From contig NZ_WPZY01000015.1 of the NCBI RefSeq assembly GCF_013031405.1, forward strand, positions 51,347-115,346: a DNA stretch of 64,000 nucleotides. Direction: 5' to 3'. This stretch comes from Ruegeria sp. HKCCD8929. GTDB lineage: Bacteria; Pseudomonadota; Alphaproteobacteria; Rhodobacterales; Rhodobacteraceae. Shown in pieces: positions 55,203-64,000 of this stretch. The position numbers and the translations under genes were made by a program. The notes beneath the pieces are model-generated. The model had not been told where the DNA came from, made no database searches, and saw only the letters and a list, made by a program, of their open reading frames with translations. Position 1 is the stretch's first letter; each line of letters starts with the position of its first letter.

Positions 55203-56042
55203 TCACCGTCCAGCCGTGCCCGGCGGGGGCAAATCCTCGGCCAGCGGCCAGTAGAAATCCGGCGGCAGCCCGGCTTCGGCGCGCTTCTCCTCGTTGAAAG
55301 GCGGTTTCAGCGCGCTGTGGAAATAGCGGCGCACCAGCGTGTGGAACACATCCTTTGGGTCCGCGTTTTCGCGCCCGCACAGAAAGTGGAACCATTTCGA
55401 GCCGTAGGCCACATGACCGACCTCTTCGGCGTAAATCACCTCAAGCGCGGCGACCGCCTGCTCGGCCTTGGCCTTGCGGAAGATGTCGATCATGCCCGGG
55501 GTTACATCCAGCCCGCGCGCCTCAAGCACCATGGGCACCACGGCCAGACGGCCCATCAGGTCCTCGGCGGTATCCTCGGCGGCGCGCCACATACCCGCAT
55601 GGGCGGGCAGGGCGCCATAGTGGCTGCCCATGGATTGAAGGCAATCGCAGACCATCTCGAAATGGCGCGATTCCTCTTCGGCGCATTTCACCCAATCGTC
55701 GTAGAACCCGATGGGCATCGGCACATGACCGAACCGCGCGATGATGTCCCAGTGCAGATCGACCGCATTCAGCTCGATATGCGCCACTGCATGCAGCAAA
55801 GCGATCCGCCCAGCCTCAGAGCCCGGGCGGCGTTTGGGCACGTCGCGCGGCGACAACAGCTCAGGCTGGTCGGGGCGGGCGGGATGCATCGGTGGCCGAG
55901 CGATGCCGATCTCGATAGCAGGCGCCTCACCCTTGCGCGCGGCAAACCAGGTGGCGGCGTGCCTTCGCGACAGCGCGGTTTTGGCGCGCCCGTCGGCGGT
56001 TTCCAGCACTTCGGTCGCCATCTGGGTCAGGGTCTGGCTCAC
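55203..56042 (-). CDS. DUF455 ferritin-like protein
   Basis: The 279-residue protein is of the DUF455 family with a ferritin-like four-helix fold. Possible diiron ligands are in AVAHIELNAVDLHWD near residue 87, CAEEESRHFEMVCD near 117 and YAEEVGHVAYGSKW near 208. Function is unknown; the helix pattern resembles tRNA-(ms2io6A)-hydroxylase-like enzymes. It lies between the M23 and bcp genes on the same strand but with gaps of 184 and 69 bases. Confidence 0.9.
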   Translation of the reverse strand: MSQTLTQMATEVLETADGRAKTALSRRHAATWFAARKGEAPAIEIGIARPPMHPARPDQPELLSPRDVPKRRPGSEAGRIALLHAVAHIELNAVDLHWDIIARFGHVPMPIGFYDDWVKCAEEESRHFEMVCDCLQSMGSHYGALPAHAGMWRAAEDTAEDLMGRLAVVPMVLEARGLDVTPGMIDIFRKAKAEQAVAALEVIYAEEVGHVAYGSKWFHFLCGRENADPKDVFHTLVRRYFHSALKPPFNEEKRAEAGLPPDFYWPLAEDLPPPGTAGR

Positions 56043-56111
56043 ACGTTTGCTCCGTTCGGATGTCGTCCGTGTGGGTCATAGACCGGTTGTTGCCGGGCGT
56101 CGAGGGACGGT

Positions 56112-56576
56112 TCAGGTCAGCGCACGCGCCGCCTCGAGCACCTCATCCACATGGCCGGGCACCTTCACCTTGCGCCAGACGCGCGCGATTTTGCCGTCAG
56201 TGTCGATCAGGAAGGTCGAGCGCTCAATCCCCATGGACTTGCGGCCATACATGTTTTTTTCCACCCACACGCCATAATCCTCACACACGGTCGAGCCTTC
56301 GTCGGACAGAAGCGGTGTGGTCAGCCCGTGCTTTGCCACGAACTTGTCGTGCTTGGCCACGCTGTCGCGCGAAATGCCAAAGACCTGCGCCCCGGCATCG
56401 GCAAAGGCTGGCAACTGTTCGGAAAATCCGATGGATTCCTTGGTGCAGCCCGGAGTATCATCGCGGGGATAGAAAAACAGAACAACCGCACCACCGCGCA
56501 GGTCCGACAAGGTGACTTCGCCGCCGCCATCGCGGGGCAGGGTAAAGTCGGGGGCAGTATCGGAAATCTCGGGCAT
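56112..56576 (-). CDS. bcp: Bcp/PrxQ-type peroxiredoxin
   Basis: The start ATG at 56574-56576 has GGAG 8 bases upstream. The 154-residue protein has the peroxidatic Cys in FFYPRDDTPGCTKES near residue 45. The resolving Cys found five residues later in many Bcp proteins is absent. Another Cys in STVCEDYG near 96 may serve, or the enzyme may be of the 1-Cys kind. It reduces hydroperoxides in the cytosol. It is divergent from the AsmA-like gene, 60 bases apart. Confidence 0.95.
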   Translation of the reverse strand: MPEISDTAPDFTLPRDGGGEVTLSDLRGGAVVLFFYPRDDTPGCTKESIGFSEQLPAFADAGAQVFGISRDSVAKHDKFVAKHGLTTPLLSDEGSTVCEDYGVWVEKNMYGRKSMGIERSTFLIDTDGKIARVWRKVKVPGHVDEVLEAARALT

Positions 56577-56636
56577 GGGCTTACTCCGGCGAAGTTTGAA
56601 ATCAGACGAACCGCAACATAGGCCGGGACCGGCAAG

Positions 56637-59600
56637 TTGAAAGACGCACAGGAAAAAAACCAGGCGCAGGGGGCCGGGGAAGACCCGGTCAAGGATGCGC
56701 CGCCGCGCCGCTCGCGCCGCCGCAGGGCCAGCCTGTGGGCGATGCGGGGGACGCTGATCCTGCTGTTTATGGCCGCACTCACGGCGCTGATGGTGATCGG
56801 CCAGAGGCTGCACGCGCCGGCCTGGCTGCGCGACCGGATCGAGGCGCGGCTGGAGCGCTCGTTGGGCGGGCTGCAGCTGGATTTCGGTGAGGTCAGTTTT
56901 ATCATTCATGAGGGCTGGCGGCCCCGTCTGCGGCTGCAGGATGTGACGCTGGGCGATGCCGAGGGGCGCGCGATTGCCCAGCTCTCCGAGATGCGCGCCA
57001 GTCTTGCGATGCGCCCGCTATTGCGGGGGCAGGTCCGGCCCAAGCGTATCATGCTCAGCGGGGCCTATGTGACCCTGCGCCGGGGCGAGGACGGGGCGTT
57101 TTCCCTGGCGGTCGGCCCGGAAAGCGCACCGGTCGAGCAGGCGCCTAACATGGCCCGCCTGATCGAAAGCGCCGACGGTCTGTTTCTGGCACCGTTGCTG
57201 TCGGCGCTGACATCGTTCGAGCTGGACGCCATCACGCTGGACTACCAGGACCAGCGACAGGGCCGGTCCTGGACGCTGGATGGCGGCCATCTTCAGGTCA
57301 CCCGCAGCCAGGACGAGATCCGCATCGCCACCGGGTTTTCGCTGCTGGGCGGGCGGGACTTTGCCAGCACGATTGAGGCCAATTACACCAGCCAGCTGGG
57401 CTCGCCTGCTGCGCAGTTCGGCATCACCGTGTCGGATCTGGCCGCCGAGGATATCGCCGGTCAAAGCCCGGCACTGGCCTGGCTGCAGGTGCTGCGCGCG
57501 CCGATCTCGGGTGCTTTGCGCGGCGGCATCGATGCCGAGGGCGCGCTGGGGCCGGTTTTTGCCACCTTGCAGATTGACGAAGGTGTGCTGCAGCCCAACC
57601 TGGAAACCCGCCCGGTTCCGTTCCACTCGGCGCGGACCTACTTCACCTATGATCCGGCGCAGCAGCTTCTGGATTTCAACGAGGTCTCTATCGATTCCGC
57701 CTGGGGCTCGGCCACGGCTGAGGGGCGGGCCTATCTGGACGGGGTCGAGACCGGGCGGTTGCAGAACCTGGCCGCGCAGTTCCGCCTGTCGGGGCTGCGG
57801 GTGAACCCGGCAGATGCCTATCCCGAACCTCTGGCACTCTCGGGGGCCGAGGTGGATTTCCAGATGAAGCTGGTTCCGTTCCGCCTGCAACTGGGGCAGA
57901 TGGTGGTCGAGCACGAGGACCGCAGGCTGCGCCTGTCGGGCAATCTGACCGGGCTGCCCGAGGGCTGGGGTGTCAGCCTGGATGCGCAGATGGACCGGCT
58001 GACCCCGGCGCAGTTGTTGCAGTATTGGCCCGAGGGGGCGGCAATCAAACCCCGCGAGTGGGTCAGCGATAACCTGACCGAAGGGGAACTGACCGATCTC
58101 GATCTGGCGTTGCGTTTGCAACCGGGCAGTACGCCCGACCTCTACGCCGATTTCGATTTCGACAAGGCACGGATCAAGTTTGCCAAGACCCTGCCGCCGC
58201 TGGTTGACGCGCAAGGGCAAGCCAGCCTGATCGACCGCCGCTTTGCCGTCGTCGCACAAAGTGGGCAGATTTTTCCGGAGGCCGGCGGGCCGGTCGACGC
58301 GACTGGCACCTCGTTCATCATTCCCGATATCGGTATCCCCAAGGCCGCGCCCGGCATCGCCCGCATCCGGGCCAAGGGCAGCGTGACGGCGGCCTTGTCG
58401 TTGCTGGACCGACCGCCGCTGCAATTGCTGACCAAGGCGAACCTGCCGGTTGATGTCGCCGAGGGCGCGGCGCGGATCGAGGGCACATTGGCGCTGCCTC
58501 TGCGCGACAAGGTCAAGCTGGAGGATATGACGTTCCATCTGACCGGAAATCTCAGCAACCTGCGCAGCGACGGGCTGGTGCCCGATGTCACGGTCAGTGC
58601 CGAGCGATTGCGGGTCGTCGGGGATCAGAAGCAGCTCACGCTCAGCGGTGAGGGGCTGTTCGGGGCAGTGCCAATGCAGGCAAGCTGGCGCCAACCGATT
58701 GGTGGTCCGCAGCCGGTCCGCAGCCGCCTGACCGGGCAGATCGAGCTGTCGCCGCGGCTGCTGCAGGAAATCCGCGCCGGGCTGCCGCGGGGAATGGTCA
58801 CCGGCGAGGGCGTGGCCGACGTGACGGTGGATCTCGGCGGTGGGAACCCACCGGCGCTTGTCGCACGTTCCGACCTGACCGGTGTGCGCCTTTCCGTGCC
58901 CGAGCTGGGCTGGAGCAAGGGTGCCTCAACCCCCGGAACGTTTGAGATGGAGGCGACGCTGGGCAAGCCCGGTCGGATAGACGCGCTTTCCATCGACGCT
59001 GCAGGCCTGCGGGCACAGGGTTCGGCCAGTTTCACCGCTGACGAAAATCTTGAGCGGCTGCGGTTTTCCTCGTTCGAGCTGGGCAACTGGCTGGCGGTGC
59101 CCGCCGAACTGGTCGGGCGCGGTGCTGCGGTGCCGGATATCCGGGTGCTGGGCGGCGTGCTGGATATGCGTCAGTCGACCTTCGGGGCCGGCGGTGGAGG
59201 CGGCGGCGGTGGCAGCCCCCGAATCGACATGCGGCTGGATCGGTTGCAGATCACCGACACTGTGGCGCTGACTGGTGTGCAGGGCGGCTTTACGACGACG
59301 GGCGGCCTGAAGGGGACGTTCACCGGGCGCGTCAACGGTGCGACGGCGATCAATGGCGAGGTGTCGCCGCGCGGCAATCGCAGCCGGGTCTTTTTGCAAT
59401 CCGATGATGCGGGCGGCGTGTTGCGCTCGGCCCGAGTGCTGAATCAGGCGCGCGGCGGCGATTTCCGGCTGGCGCTGGAACCGGTGGGCGGACCGGGGAA
59501 CTATGACGCGCTGTTGAAAATCCGCGACACCCGGGTGCGGGACGCGCCTGCAATGGCTGCGTTGTTGAATGCGATCAGCTTGGTCGGGCTGCTCGACGAG

Positions 59601-60026
59601 ATGTCGGGGCAGGGCATTGTCTTTAACGAGATCGAAAGCCGCATGCGGGTGTCGCCCAGCGAGATCACCGTGCTGAGCGGCAGCGCGGTTGGCCCCTCTA
59701 TCGGGCTGTCGGTGGATGGGCGCGTGGATACCGAGCGGCATTGGCTGAACCTGCGCGGGGTGGTGTCGCCGATCTATCTGGTCAACGCCATCGGTGCGGT
59801 GCTTACGCGCAAAGGCGAGGGGATCATCGGTTTCAACTATACGCTGACAGGGCCGCTCGATAATCCGCAGGTCAACGTCAATCCGCTGTCTGGGCTGGCG
59901 CCCGCTTTCTTGCGCAACCTGCTGCGCGCGCCGCCGCCGAAGGTGCCGGGAGGGACAACGGACATCATCATCCCTGACGCGCCACGCGAGAAACCCAGAG
60001 TGACCCCGAGGGGCGAAGACCGGTAA
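56637..60026 (+). CDS. large AsmA/YhdP-like envelope protein
   Basis: The start TTG at 56637 is uncertain because its ribosome site is weak. The 1129-residue protein has an Arg-rich cytoplasmic N-terminus (RRSRRRRASLW), one membrane helix (about 35-53) and a very long beta-rich periplasmic part. It ends in an AsmA-like C-terminal region (RGVVSPIYLVNAIGAVLTRKGEGIIGF near 1045, given in two parts). YhdP/AsmA-like proteins are thought to bridge the periplasm and carry phospholipids to the outer membrane. A Gly run near 850 may be a linker. It is followed by queA after 45 bases. Confidence 0.85.
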   Translation: MKDAQEKNQAQGAGEDPVKDAPPRRSRRRRASLWAMRGTLILLFMAALTALMVIGQRLHAPAWLRDRIEARLERSLGGLQLDFGEVSFIIHEGWRPRLRLQDVTLGDAEGRAIAQLSEMRASLAMRPLLRGQVRPKRIMLSGAYVTLRRGEDGAFSLAVGPESAPVEQAPNMARLIESADGLFLAPLLSALTSFELDAITLDYQDQRQGRSWTLDGGHLQVTRSQDEIRIATGFSLLGGRDFASTIEANYTSQLGSPAAQFGITVSDLAAEDIAGQSPALAWLQVLRAPISGALRGGIDAEGALGPVFATLQIDEGVLQPNLETRPVPFHSARTYFTYDPAQQLLDFNEVSIDSAWGSATAEGRAYLDGVETGRLQNLAAQFRLSGLRVNPADAYPEPLALSGAEVDFQMKLVPFRLQLGQMVVEHEDRRLRLSGNLTGLPEGWGVSLDAQMDRLTPAQLLQYWPEGAAIKPREWVSDNLTEGELTDLDLALRLQPGSTPDLYADFDFDKARIKFAKTLPPLVDAQGQASLIDRRFAVVAQSGQIFPEAGGPVDATGTSFIIPDIGIPKAAPGIARIRAKGSVTAALSLLDRPPLQLLTKANLPVDVAEGAARIEGTLALPLRDKVKLEDMTFHLTGNLSNLRSDGLVPDVTVSAERLRVVGDQKQLTLSGEGLFGAVPMQASWRQPIGGPQPVRSRLTGQIELSPRLLQEIRAGLPRGMVTGEGVADVTVDLGGGNPPALVARSDLTGVRLSVPELGWSKGASTPGTFEMEATLGKPGRIDALSIDAAGLRAQGSASFTADENLERLRFSSFELGNWLAVPAELVGRGAAVPDIRVLGGVLDMRQSTFGAGGGGGGGGSPRIDMRLDRLQITDTVALTGVQGGFTTTGGLKGTFTGRVNGATAINGEVSPRGNRSRVFLQSDDAGGVLRSARVLNQARGGDFRLALEPVGGPGNYDALLKIRDTRVRDAPAMAALLNAISLVGLLDEMSGQGIVFNEIESRMRVSPSEITVLSGSAVGPSIGLSVDGRVDTERHWLNLRGVVSPIYLVNAIGAVLTRKGEGIIGFNYTLTGPLDNPQVNVNPLSGLAPAFLRNLLRAPPPKVPGGTTDIIIPDAPREKPRVTPRGEDR

Positions 60027-60071
60027 GAACGGCTGTGGCCGAATCTCTTTGCGCAGGCTAAGGCGCGGCCC

Positions 60072-61118
60072 ATGAAACTGAGTGACTTCGACTTCGACCT
60101 GCCTGAGGACCTGATCGCCACCCGCCCGGCCAGCCCGCGCTCGTCCGCGCGGCTGCTGGTGGCCGAGGGCGATGCGCTGACCGATGCCAGCGTCGGGGAC
60201 CTGCCGGATTGGTTGCGCCGCGGCGACCGGCTGGTGCTGAATGACACTCGCGTCATCCCCGCCCGGCTGAGCGGACGCCGTCAGCGGCAAAGCGCGCAAG
60301 GCCTGGTCTCGGCCGCGATCGAGGCGACTCTGCTCGACCCGCGCGTCGACGGAAACTGGGCCGCGTTGATCAAGCCGCTGAAAAAGGTGAAGCCGGGCGA
60401 AGAGATCGTGTTCTCGGACCAGCTCAGCGCCGTACTGGAACGGGTCGATGACGGGCAGGCGATGCTGCGCTTCAATCTGACGGGCGATGATTTCGACGCC
60501 GCGCTGGAGCAGGCGGGGGCCATGCCACTGCCGCCCTATATCGCGGCCAAGCGCCCGGCGGATGAGCGCGACAAGACCGACTACCAAACGATCTGGGCCC
60601 GCCATTCCGGTGCTGTCGCGGCCCCCACGGCTTCGCTGCATTTCGACGACGCGCTGATGGCGGCGCTGGCCGCACGCGGGGTTGCGATCACACACGTAAC
60701 CTTGCATGTGGGCGCGGGCACGTTCCTGCCGGTCAAGGTCGAGGATGTGACCACTCACAAGATGCATGCCGAATGGGGCCGGGTCAGCGCCGAGGCCGCT
60801 GCCGAGATCCGCGCCACCAAGGCTGCCGGAGGTCGGGTGATCCCGGTCGGCACCACCGCCCTGCGCCTGATCGAAAGCGCCGCACGCGGCGGCGAGATCG
60901 TGGCGTGGGAGGGCGACACCGACATCTTCATCTATCCCGGTTTCAGCTTCCACGTGACCGATGCCCTGATGACCAATTTCCACCTGCCAAAATCGACCTT
61001 GCTGATGCTGGTCTCGGCACTGATGGGGCAGGACAGAGTGCGCAAGATCTATGCCCATGCGGTCGCGCAAAAATACCGCTTCTTCTCTTATGGTGATGCG
61101 TCGCTTTTGATCCCCTGA
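60072..61118 (+). CDS. queA: tRNA preQ1(34) S-adenosylmethionine ribosyltransferase-isomerase
   Basis: The 348-residue protein matches Que[25 protein letters not shown] starts at residue 5 (given within family limits). [17 protein letters not shown] lies near 55, and the substrate-binding segment [14 protein letters not shown] near 190 is followed by [16 protein letters not shown] near 210. [16 protein letters not shown] lies near 305. It makes epoxyqueuosine on tRNA from preQ1-tRNA, the product of Tgt (4744). Confidence 0.97.
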   Translation: MKLSDFDFDLPEDLIATRPASPRSSARLLVAEGDALTDASVGDLPDWLRRGDRLVLNDTRVIPARLSGRRQRQSAQGLVSAAIEATLLDPRVDGNWAALIKPLKKVKPGEEIVFSDQLSAVLERVDDGQAMLRFNLTGDDFDAALEQAGAMPLPPYIAAKRPADERDKTDYQTIWARHSGAVAAPTASLHFDDALMAALAARGVAITHVTLHVGAGTFLPVKVEDVTTHKMHAEWGRVSAEAAAEIRATKAAGGRVIPVGTTALRLIESAARGGEIVAWEGDTDIFIYPGFSFHVTDALMTNFHLPKSTLLMLVSALMGQDRVRKIYAHAVAQKYRFFSYGDASLLIP

Positions 61119-61228
61119 ATGGCGCGTTTTCCGGGCCGAATCCCCGAATTCTCGTGGACAAGCGCGCTGAGGGCGGTATCTGATCGCCCCTGACGTCAAT
61201 GCGAACAGGCACAAGGCGGAGGCCCGCA

Positions 61229-62500
61229 ATGCTTCAGGTTCTTTCCAGCGCTTGGGCGCTTCTCCTCGGCATGGGGCTGCTGATGGTCGGCAACGGCTTG
61301 CAAAGCACGTTGCTGGGTGTTCGCGGAGAAATTCAGGAGTTCTCGACGCTGCAGATGTCCTTTGTGATGTCGGCCTATTTCGTGGGTTTTCTGGGCGGCT
61401 CGCGTCTGGCGCCCGAGATGATCCGCCGGGTGGGGCATGTGCGCGTCTTTGCGGCGCTGGCCTCGTTCATCTCGGCGGTGATGATCATGTATCCGCTGCT
61501 GGCCGATCCGATTGCCTGGTCGCTGGGCCGGGTCATTATCGGGTTCTGTTTCTCCGGCGTCTACGTGACCGCGGAGAGCTGGCTCAACAACGCGGCGAAC
61601 AATGAAAACCGGGGCCAGGCGCTGTCGCTTTATATGATCGTGCAGATGATCGGCATCGTCAGTGCGCAGGGCTTGATGCTGGTCGGCGATCCGGCAGGGT
61701 ATGAGACCTTCGTGATCGCCTCGATCCTGGTCTCGATCTCCTTTGCACCGATCCTGCTGTCGATTTCGCCGACGCCGGCCTTTGACACGGCCAAGCCGAT
61801 GACGCTGAAACAGCTGATGGACATTTCCCCGCTGGGCTGTGTTGGCATGTTTCTGCTGGGCGGCATCTTTTCGGCCCAGTTCGGCATGGCTGCGGTTTAT
61901 GGCGCCCAAGCCAACCTGACGTTGCCGCAGATCTCGATCTTTGTCGCGTCCTTCTATGTGGGTGCCATGCTGTTGCAATACCCGCTGGGGTGGTTCTCGG
62001 ACCGGATGGATCGCCGGTTCCTGATCCTGCTGGTCGGGGTTGTCGGCGGGTCCGGCGCGCTGATCGGCATGTTCTTCGGCGCACAGTTCCCGATGCTGCT
62101 GGTTGCGGCCTTCATGATCGGAGGGATGTCGAACCCGCTTTATTCGCTGCTGATCGCCTACACCAACGATTACCTGGGCCACGAAGACATGGCGGCAGCC
62201 TCGGGCGGGTTGGTGTTCATCAACGGTCTGGGTGCCATCGCGGGGCCGGTGATTACCGGCTGGTTGATGGGGGACGGGGTCTTTGGCCCGTCCGGCTTTT
62301 TCCTTATCATCGCTGCGCTGCTGTTCATCACCGCGGTCTATGCGGCGTACCGGATGACCCAGCGCGCCTCGGTGCCTGTAGATGAGACAGGCATGATGGC
62401 CCCGATCTATCCAACCATCTCTCCAGTTGCGGTCGAAGTTGCGCAAGAAGTGGCCATCGAAGCGGACCAAGAGGAGCAAAATCCGCAAGAAGTCGCTTAG
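61229..62500 (+). CDS. MFS transporter
   Basis: The start ATG at 61229 has GCGGAGG upstream; the longer open frame lacks a site. The 423-residue protein has twelve membrane helices. The loop 2-3 signature is weak (GGSRLAPEMIRRVGHVRVF near residue 56), and the second-half loop has WFSDRMDRRFLI near 265. An acidic C-terminal tail of about 35 residues follows the last helix. It resembles the UMF2-type MFS proteins often found in roseobacters. Substrate unknown. Confidence 0.9.
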   Translation: MLQVLSSAWALLLGMGLLMVGNGLQSTLLGVRGEIQEFSTLQMSFVMSAYFVGFLGGSRLAPEMIRRVGHVRVFAALASFISAVMIMYPLLADPIAWSLGRVIIGFCFSGVYVTAESWLNNAANNENRGQALSLYMIVQMIGIVSAQGLMLVGDPAGYETFVIASILVSISFAPILLSISPTPAFDTAKPMTLKQLMDISPLGCVGMFLLGGIFSAQFGMAAVYGAQANLTLPQISIFVASFYVGAMLLQYPLGWFSDRMDRRFLILLVGVVGGSGALIGMFFGAQFPMLLVAAFMIGGMSNPLYSLLIAYTNDYLGHEDMAAASGGLVFINGLGAIAGPVITGWLMGDGVFGPSGFFLIIAALLFITAVYAAYRMTQRASVPVDETGMMAPIYPTISPVAVEVAQEVAIEADQEEQNPQEVA

Positions 62501-62607
62501 GGCTTGGTTTTATGTCGGCTCTGTTGCAATATGTTACTGTTAGCTTTTGGTAAAAGTGCATTTAATACAGTTACCCCTGGGGGGGATTTAATAGTGGAGC
62601 AAGGGCA

Positions 62608-63204
62608 ATGGTAAGTCCTGAAGAGGTACTGAGTTTTTGGTTGGATGAAATTGGTCCTGAGGGGTGGTACAAGCAGGATGACGCGCTTGATGCGCAAATC
62701 CGCGATCGTTTCCTTGAGACCTGGACTGCAGCATGCGAGGGCAAGTTTTCCCTCTGGCTGACATATCCGAGCGGTTCACTGGCATACATCATCCTGATGG
62801 ATCAGTTCCCGCGGAACATGTTCCGCGGTGAGGGGAGGGCATTCGCCTCGGATCGGGTGGCTTTGGCGGCAGCGAAATGCGCAGTGGACAAGGGCTGGGA
62901 CATGCGGATCGACGAACCCGCACGGCAGTTCTTTTACCTGCCGATGATGCATTCGGAAAACCTGTGTGATCAGGAGCGCTGCGTGCGCCTGATGTGCCAG
63001 CGGATGCCCGAGGGCGGTCCGTCCAACCTGTTGCATGCGCGGGCCCATCGCGAGGTTATCCGCAAGTTCGGACGGTTCCCATACCGTAACGAGGCACTGG
63101 ATCGCGAAACGACCGAGCTGGAAGCGGCTTATGTCAGCAATGGCGGTTACGGCCAGACCCTGCGTGAAATGCAGGCAGCGACCGAGCTGCGGGCGACCGG
63201 TTAA
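62608..63204 (+). CDS. DUF924 family protein
   Basis: The 198-residue, mostly helical protein fits DUF924: PEEVLSFWLDEIGPEGWYKQDD at the N-terminus (given in part), the family hallmark YIILMDQFPRNMFRG near 63, and FFYLPMMHSENLCDQE near 111. It is cytosolic and of unknown function, TPR-like in fold. Its last 4 bases overlap the stop of the convergent small membrane protein. Confidence 0.93.
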   Translation: MVSPEEVLSFWLDEIGPEGWYKQDDALDAQIRDRFLETWTAACEGKFSLWLTYPSGSLAYIILMDQFPRNMFRGEGRAFASDRVALAAAKCAVDKGWDMRIDEPARQFFYLPMMHSENLCDQERCVRLMCQRMPEGGPSNLLHARAHREVIRKFGRFPYRNEALDRETTELEAAYVSNGGYGQTLREMQAATELRATG

Positions 63205-63620
63205 GACGCGGGCGAACAGCCTCGCAAATCGGCGACGCGATTGGCAAATGCGTCGGCGGATCTGGTGATCGTGTAGTCGATCAACTGCTCTGGTTTGCCA
63301 GCAAGGTCCGACAGGCGCGTTTGCGCCGCTTCGATTCTGCTTTCGATTTCATTCAGGCGCGCCAGTGTTTTTTGGATCTGTGGCTGAGCAGCGCCGGTTT
63401 CACTCAATACCGCCAACTGTGACCGCAGGTCCTGCAAGTCCGAACGAACGCCCCGGACGTCATCCCGCAGGGGCGCGACAAGGCTGAGGTTTTCGGCGAA
63501 ACCTTCGCGGGCTTCCTTCAGCGTTGCAAACAGCTTCCATCCCAGAAACAGGCATATGGCCAGCAGGATGAGCGTTGCATTGAGCAGTGCCAGCACCAGA
63601 TCTTTGAGCGTTTTGGCCAA
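63201..63620 (-). CDS. small coiled-coil membrane protein
   Basis: The start TTG at 63618-63620 is chosen because AGGAGG lies 7 bases upstream. The frame stays open farther 5-prime, but a membrane helix then falls near residue 40 rather than the N-terminus. The 139-residue protein has one membrane helix (about 8-27, DLVLALLNATLILLAICLFLG) and a long coiled coil (about 45-110). No family is recognised. It sits between the DUF924 gene and lpd, on the opposite strand from both. Confidence 0.65.
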   Translation of the reverse strand: MAKTLKDLVLALLNATLILLAICLFLGWKLFATLKEAREGFAENLSLVAPLRDDVRGVRSDLQDLRSQLAVLSETGAAQPQIQKTLARLNEIESRIEAAQTRLSDLAGKPEQLIDYTITRSADAFANRVADLRGCSPAS

Positions 63621-63889
63621 CTTACAACCTCCTGAATTGGTGACCGGACCAGCCGGCGACATCCGTCTGAATTCAGATGCTACAGCGTTTCGGGGGAATG
63701 TTGAATCGCCAATACCCTCCCACACATTCAGTGCATTTGGGACATTAGCGATGTAAGGGCCTCAGCGGATTCTCGAAACGCTGTAGTCATTTGCCAATCC
63801 CGGGTATAGGCTGAAATCAGCCGGAAAACACGAGTTTGCGCCTGCGTCCTATATGTCGCGGGAGGTGGGCATTGATGCCGTGAAAAAAA

Positions 63890-63907
63890 TAGTTTAACGG
63901 TAAACTA
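63890..63907. promoter_or_regulatory. palindromic operator upstream of lpd
   Basis: Seven-base arms TAGTTTA and TAAACTA surround ACGG, 32-49 bases before the lpd start. The core matches the site before pdhA (44373-44396) at all 14 arm positions, and both have a central CG. A shared regulator is implied. Confidence 0.75.
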
Positions 63908-63938
63908 GTTTTCAACCGACCTGCGCCGAGAGGAAAAC

Positions 63939-64000
63939 ATGGCTGCACACTCCTTTGATTTGATCGTAATTGGCGCGGGCCCTGGTGGCTATGTTGCTGC
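63939..64000 (+). CDS. lpd: dihydrolipoyl dehydrogenase E3 (partial, 5-prime end)
   Basis: The start ATG at 63939 has AGAGG upstream. The 20 residues before the window edge read AAHSFDLIVIGAGPGGYVA after Met, which is the FAD-binding beta-alpha-beta motif GxGxxG of dihydrolipoyl dehydrogenase. E3 re-oxidises lipoyl groups in pyruvate and 2-oxoglutarate dehydrogenase complexes. The pdhA-type palindrome upstream favours the pyruvate dehydrogenase complex. A related flavin oxidoreductase cannot be excluded from 20 residues. Confidence 0.8.
   Translation, partial: MAAHSFDLIVIGAGPGGYVA

Noticed and set aside
58926..61229. A 767-codon minus-strand frame across the AsmA-like gene and queA
   Set aside because: It spans two well-supported plus-strand genes and its translation is low-complexity with no domain; it is a compositional artefact.
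1..64000. CRISPR arrays, insertion sequences or rRNA genes
   Set aside because: No regularly spaced repeats, no transposase or terminal inverted repeats, and no rRNA sequence were seen.

Overview
The window is high-GC chromosomal DNA from an alphaproteobacterium of the order Rhodobacterales, most likely the roseobacter group and close to Ruegeria. Evidence for this includes a near-complete Rhodobacter-type gene transfer agent (GTA) structural cluster next to cysE, a pyruvate dehydrogenase operon whose E1-beta subunit carries its own lipoyl domain, a C4-pathway 5-aminolevulinate synthase with an FNR-type box upstream, a QMP-order TRAP transporter and a Hint/RTX protein. Species cannot be fixed from sequence reading alone.

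Layout. 1-8.6 kb: partial SufT, two small envelope genes, a methyltransferase, an NfeD/SPFH membrane pair, a nucleoside hydrolase, tgt and lon. 8.6-17.5 kb: mixed accessory DNA holding an orphan membrane protein, tRNA-Val(CAC), a porin, a TRAP transporter (dctP-dctM-dctQ) divergent from an RpiR regulator, orphan envelope genes, and two identical tRNA-Asp(GTC) genes. 17.5-24.6 kb: a secreted orphan, an M20 dipeptidase, hemA, a RodZ-like gene, ispG and a GNAT acetyltransferase. 24.9-37.5 kb: the GTA structural cluster from portal (g3) to the host-contact protein (g15), plus a small final gene interrupted by an in-frame TAG. The large terminase gene (g2), normally just before the portal, is not in the window. 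37.5-40.4 kb: a TraR/DksA-type zinc-finger protein, cysE, and a methyltransferase/HxlR divergent pair. 40.4-46.2 kb: pdhA-pdhB-small gene-pdhC, an FtsB-like gene and pgk, all on the minus strand. 46.3-53 kb: two overlapping cyclophilins, a Hint/RTX protein, a sulfotransferase, a DUF3179 protein and a MarR-led operon. 53-64 kb: bactofilin with an M23 peptidase, a DUF455 protein, bcp, a large AsmA-like protein, queA, an MFS transporter, a DUF924 protein, a small coiled-coil membrane protein and the first bases of lpd (E3).

The strongest unexplained signal is a near-identical palindrome (TAGTTTA, four bases, TAAACTA) just upstream of both pdhA (44373-44396) and lpd (63890-63907), about 19.5 kb apart. 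It suggests that one transcription factor coordinates the E1/E2 and E3 genes of the pyruvate dehydrogenase complex. Candidate operators were also read for the RpiR/TRAP, HxlR/methyltransferase and MarR loci, plus an FnrL-type site at hemA. All functional calls come from recognising motifs by eye; no database search was run.
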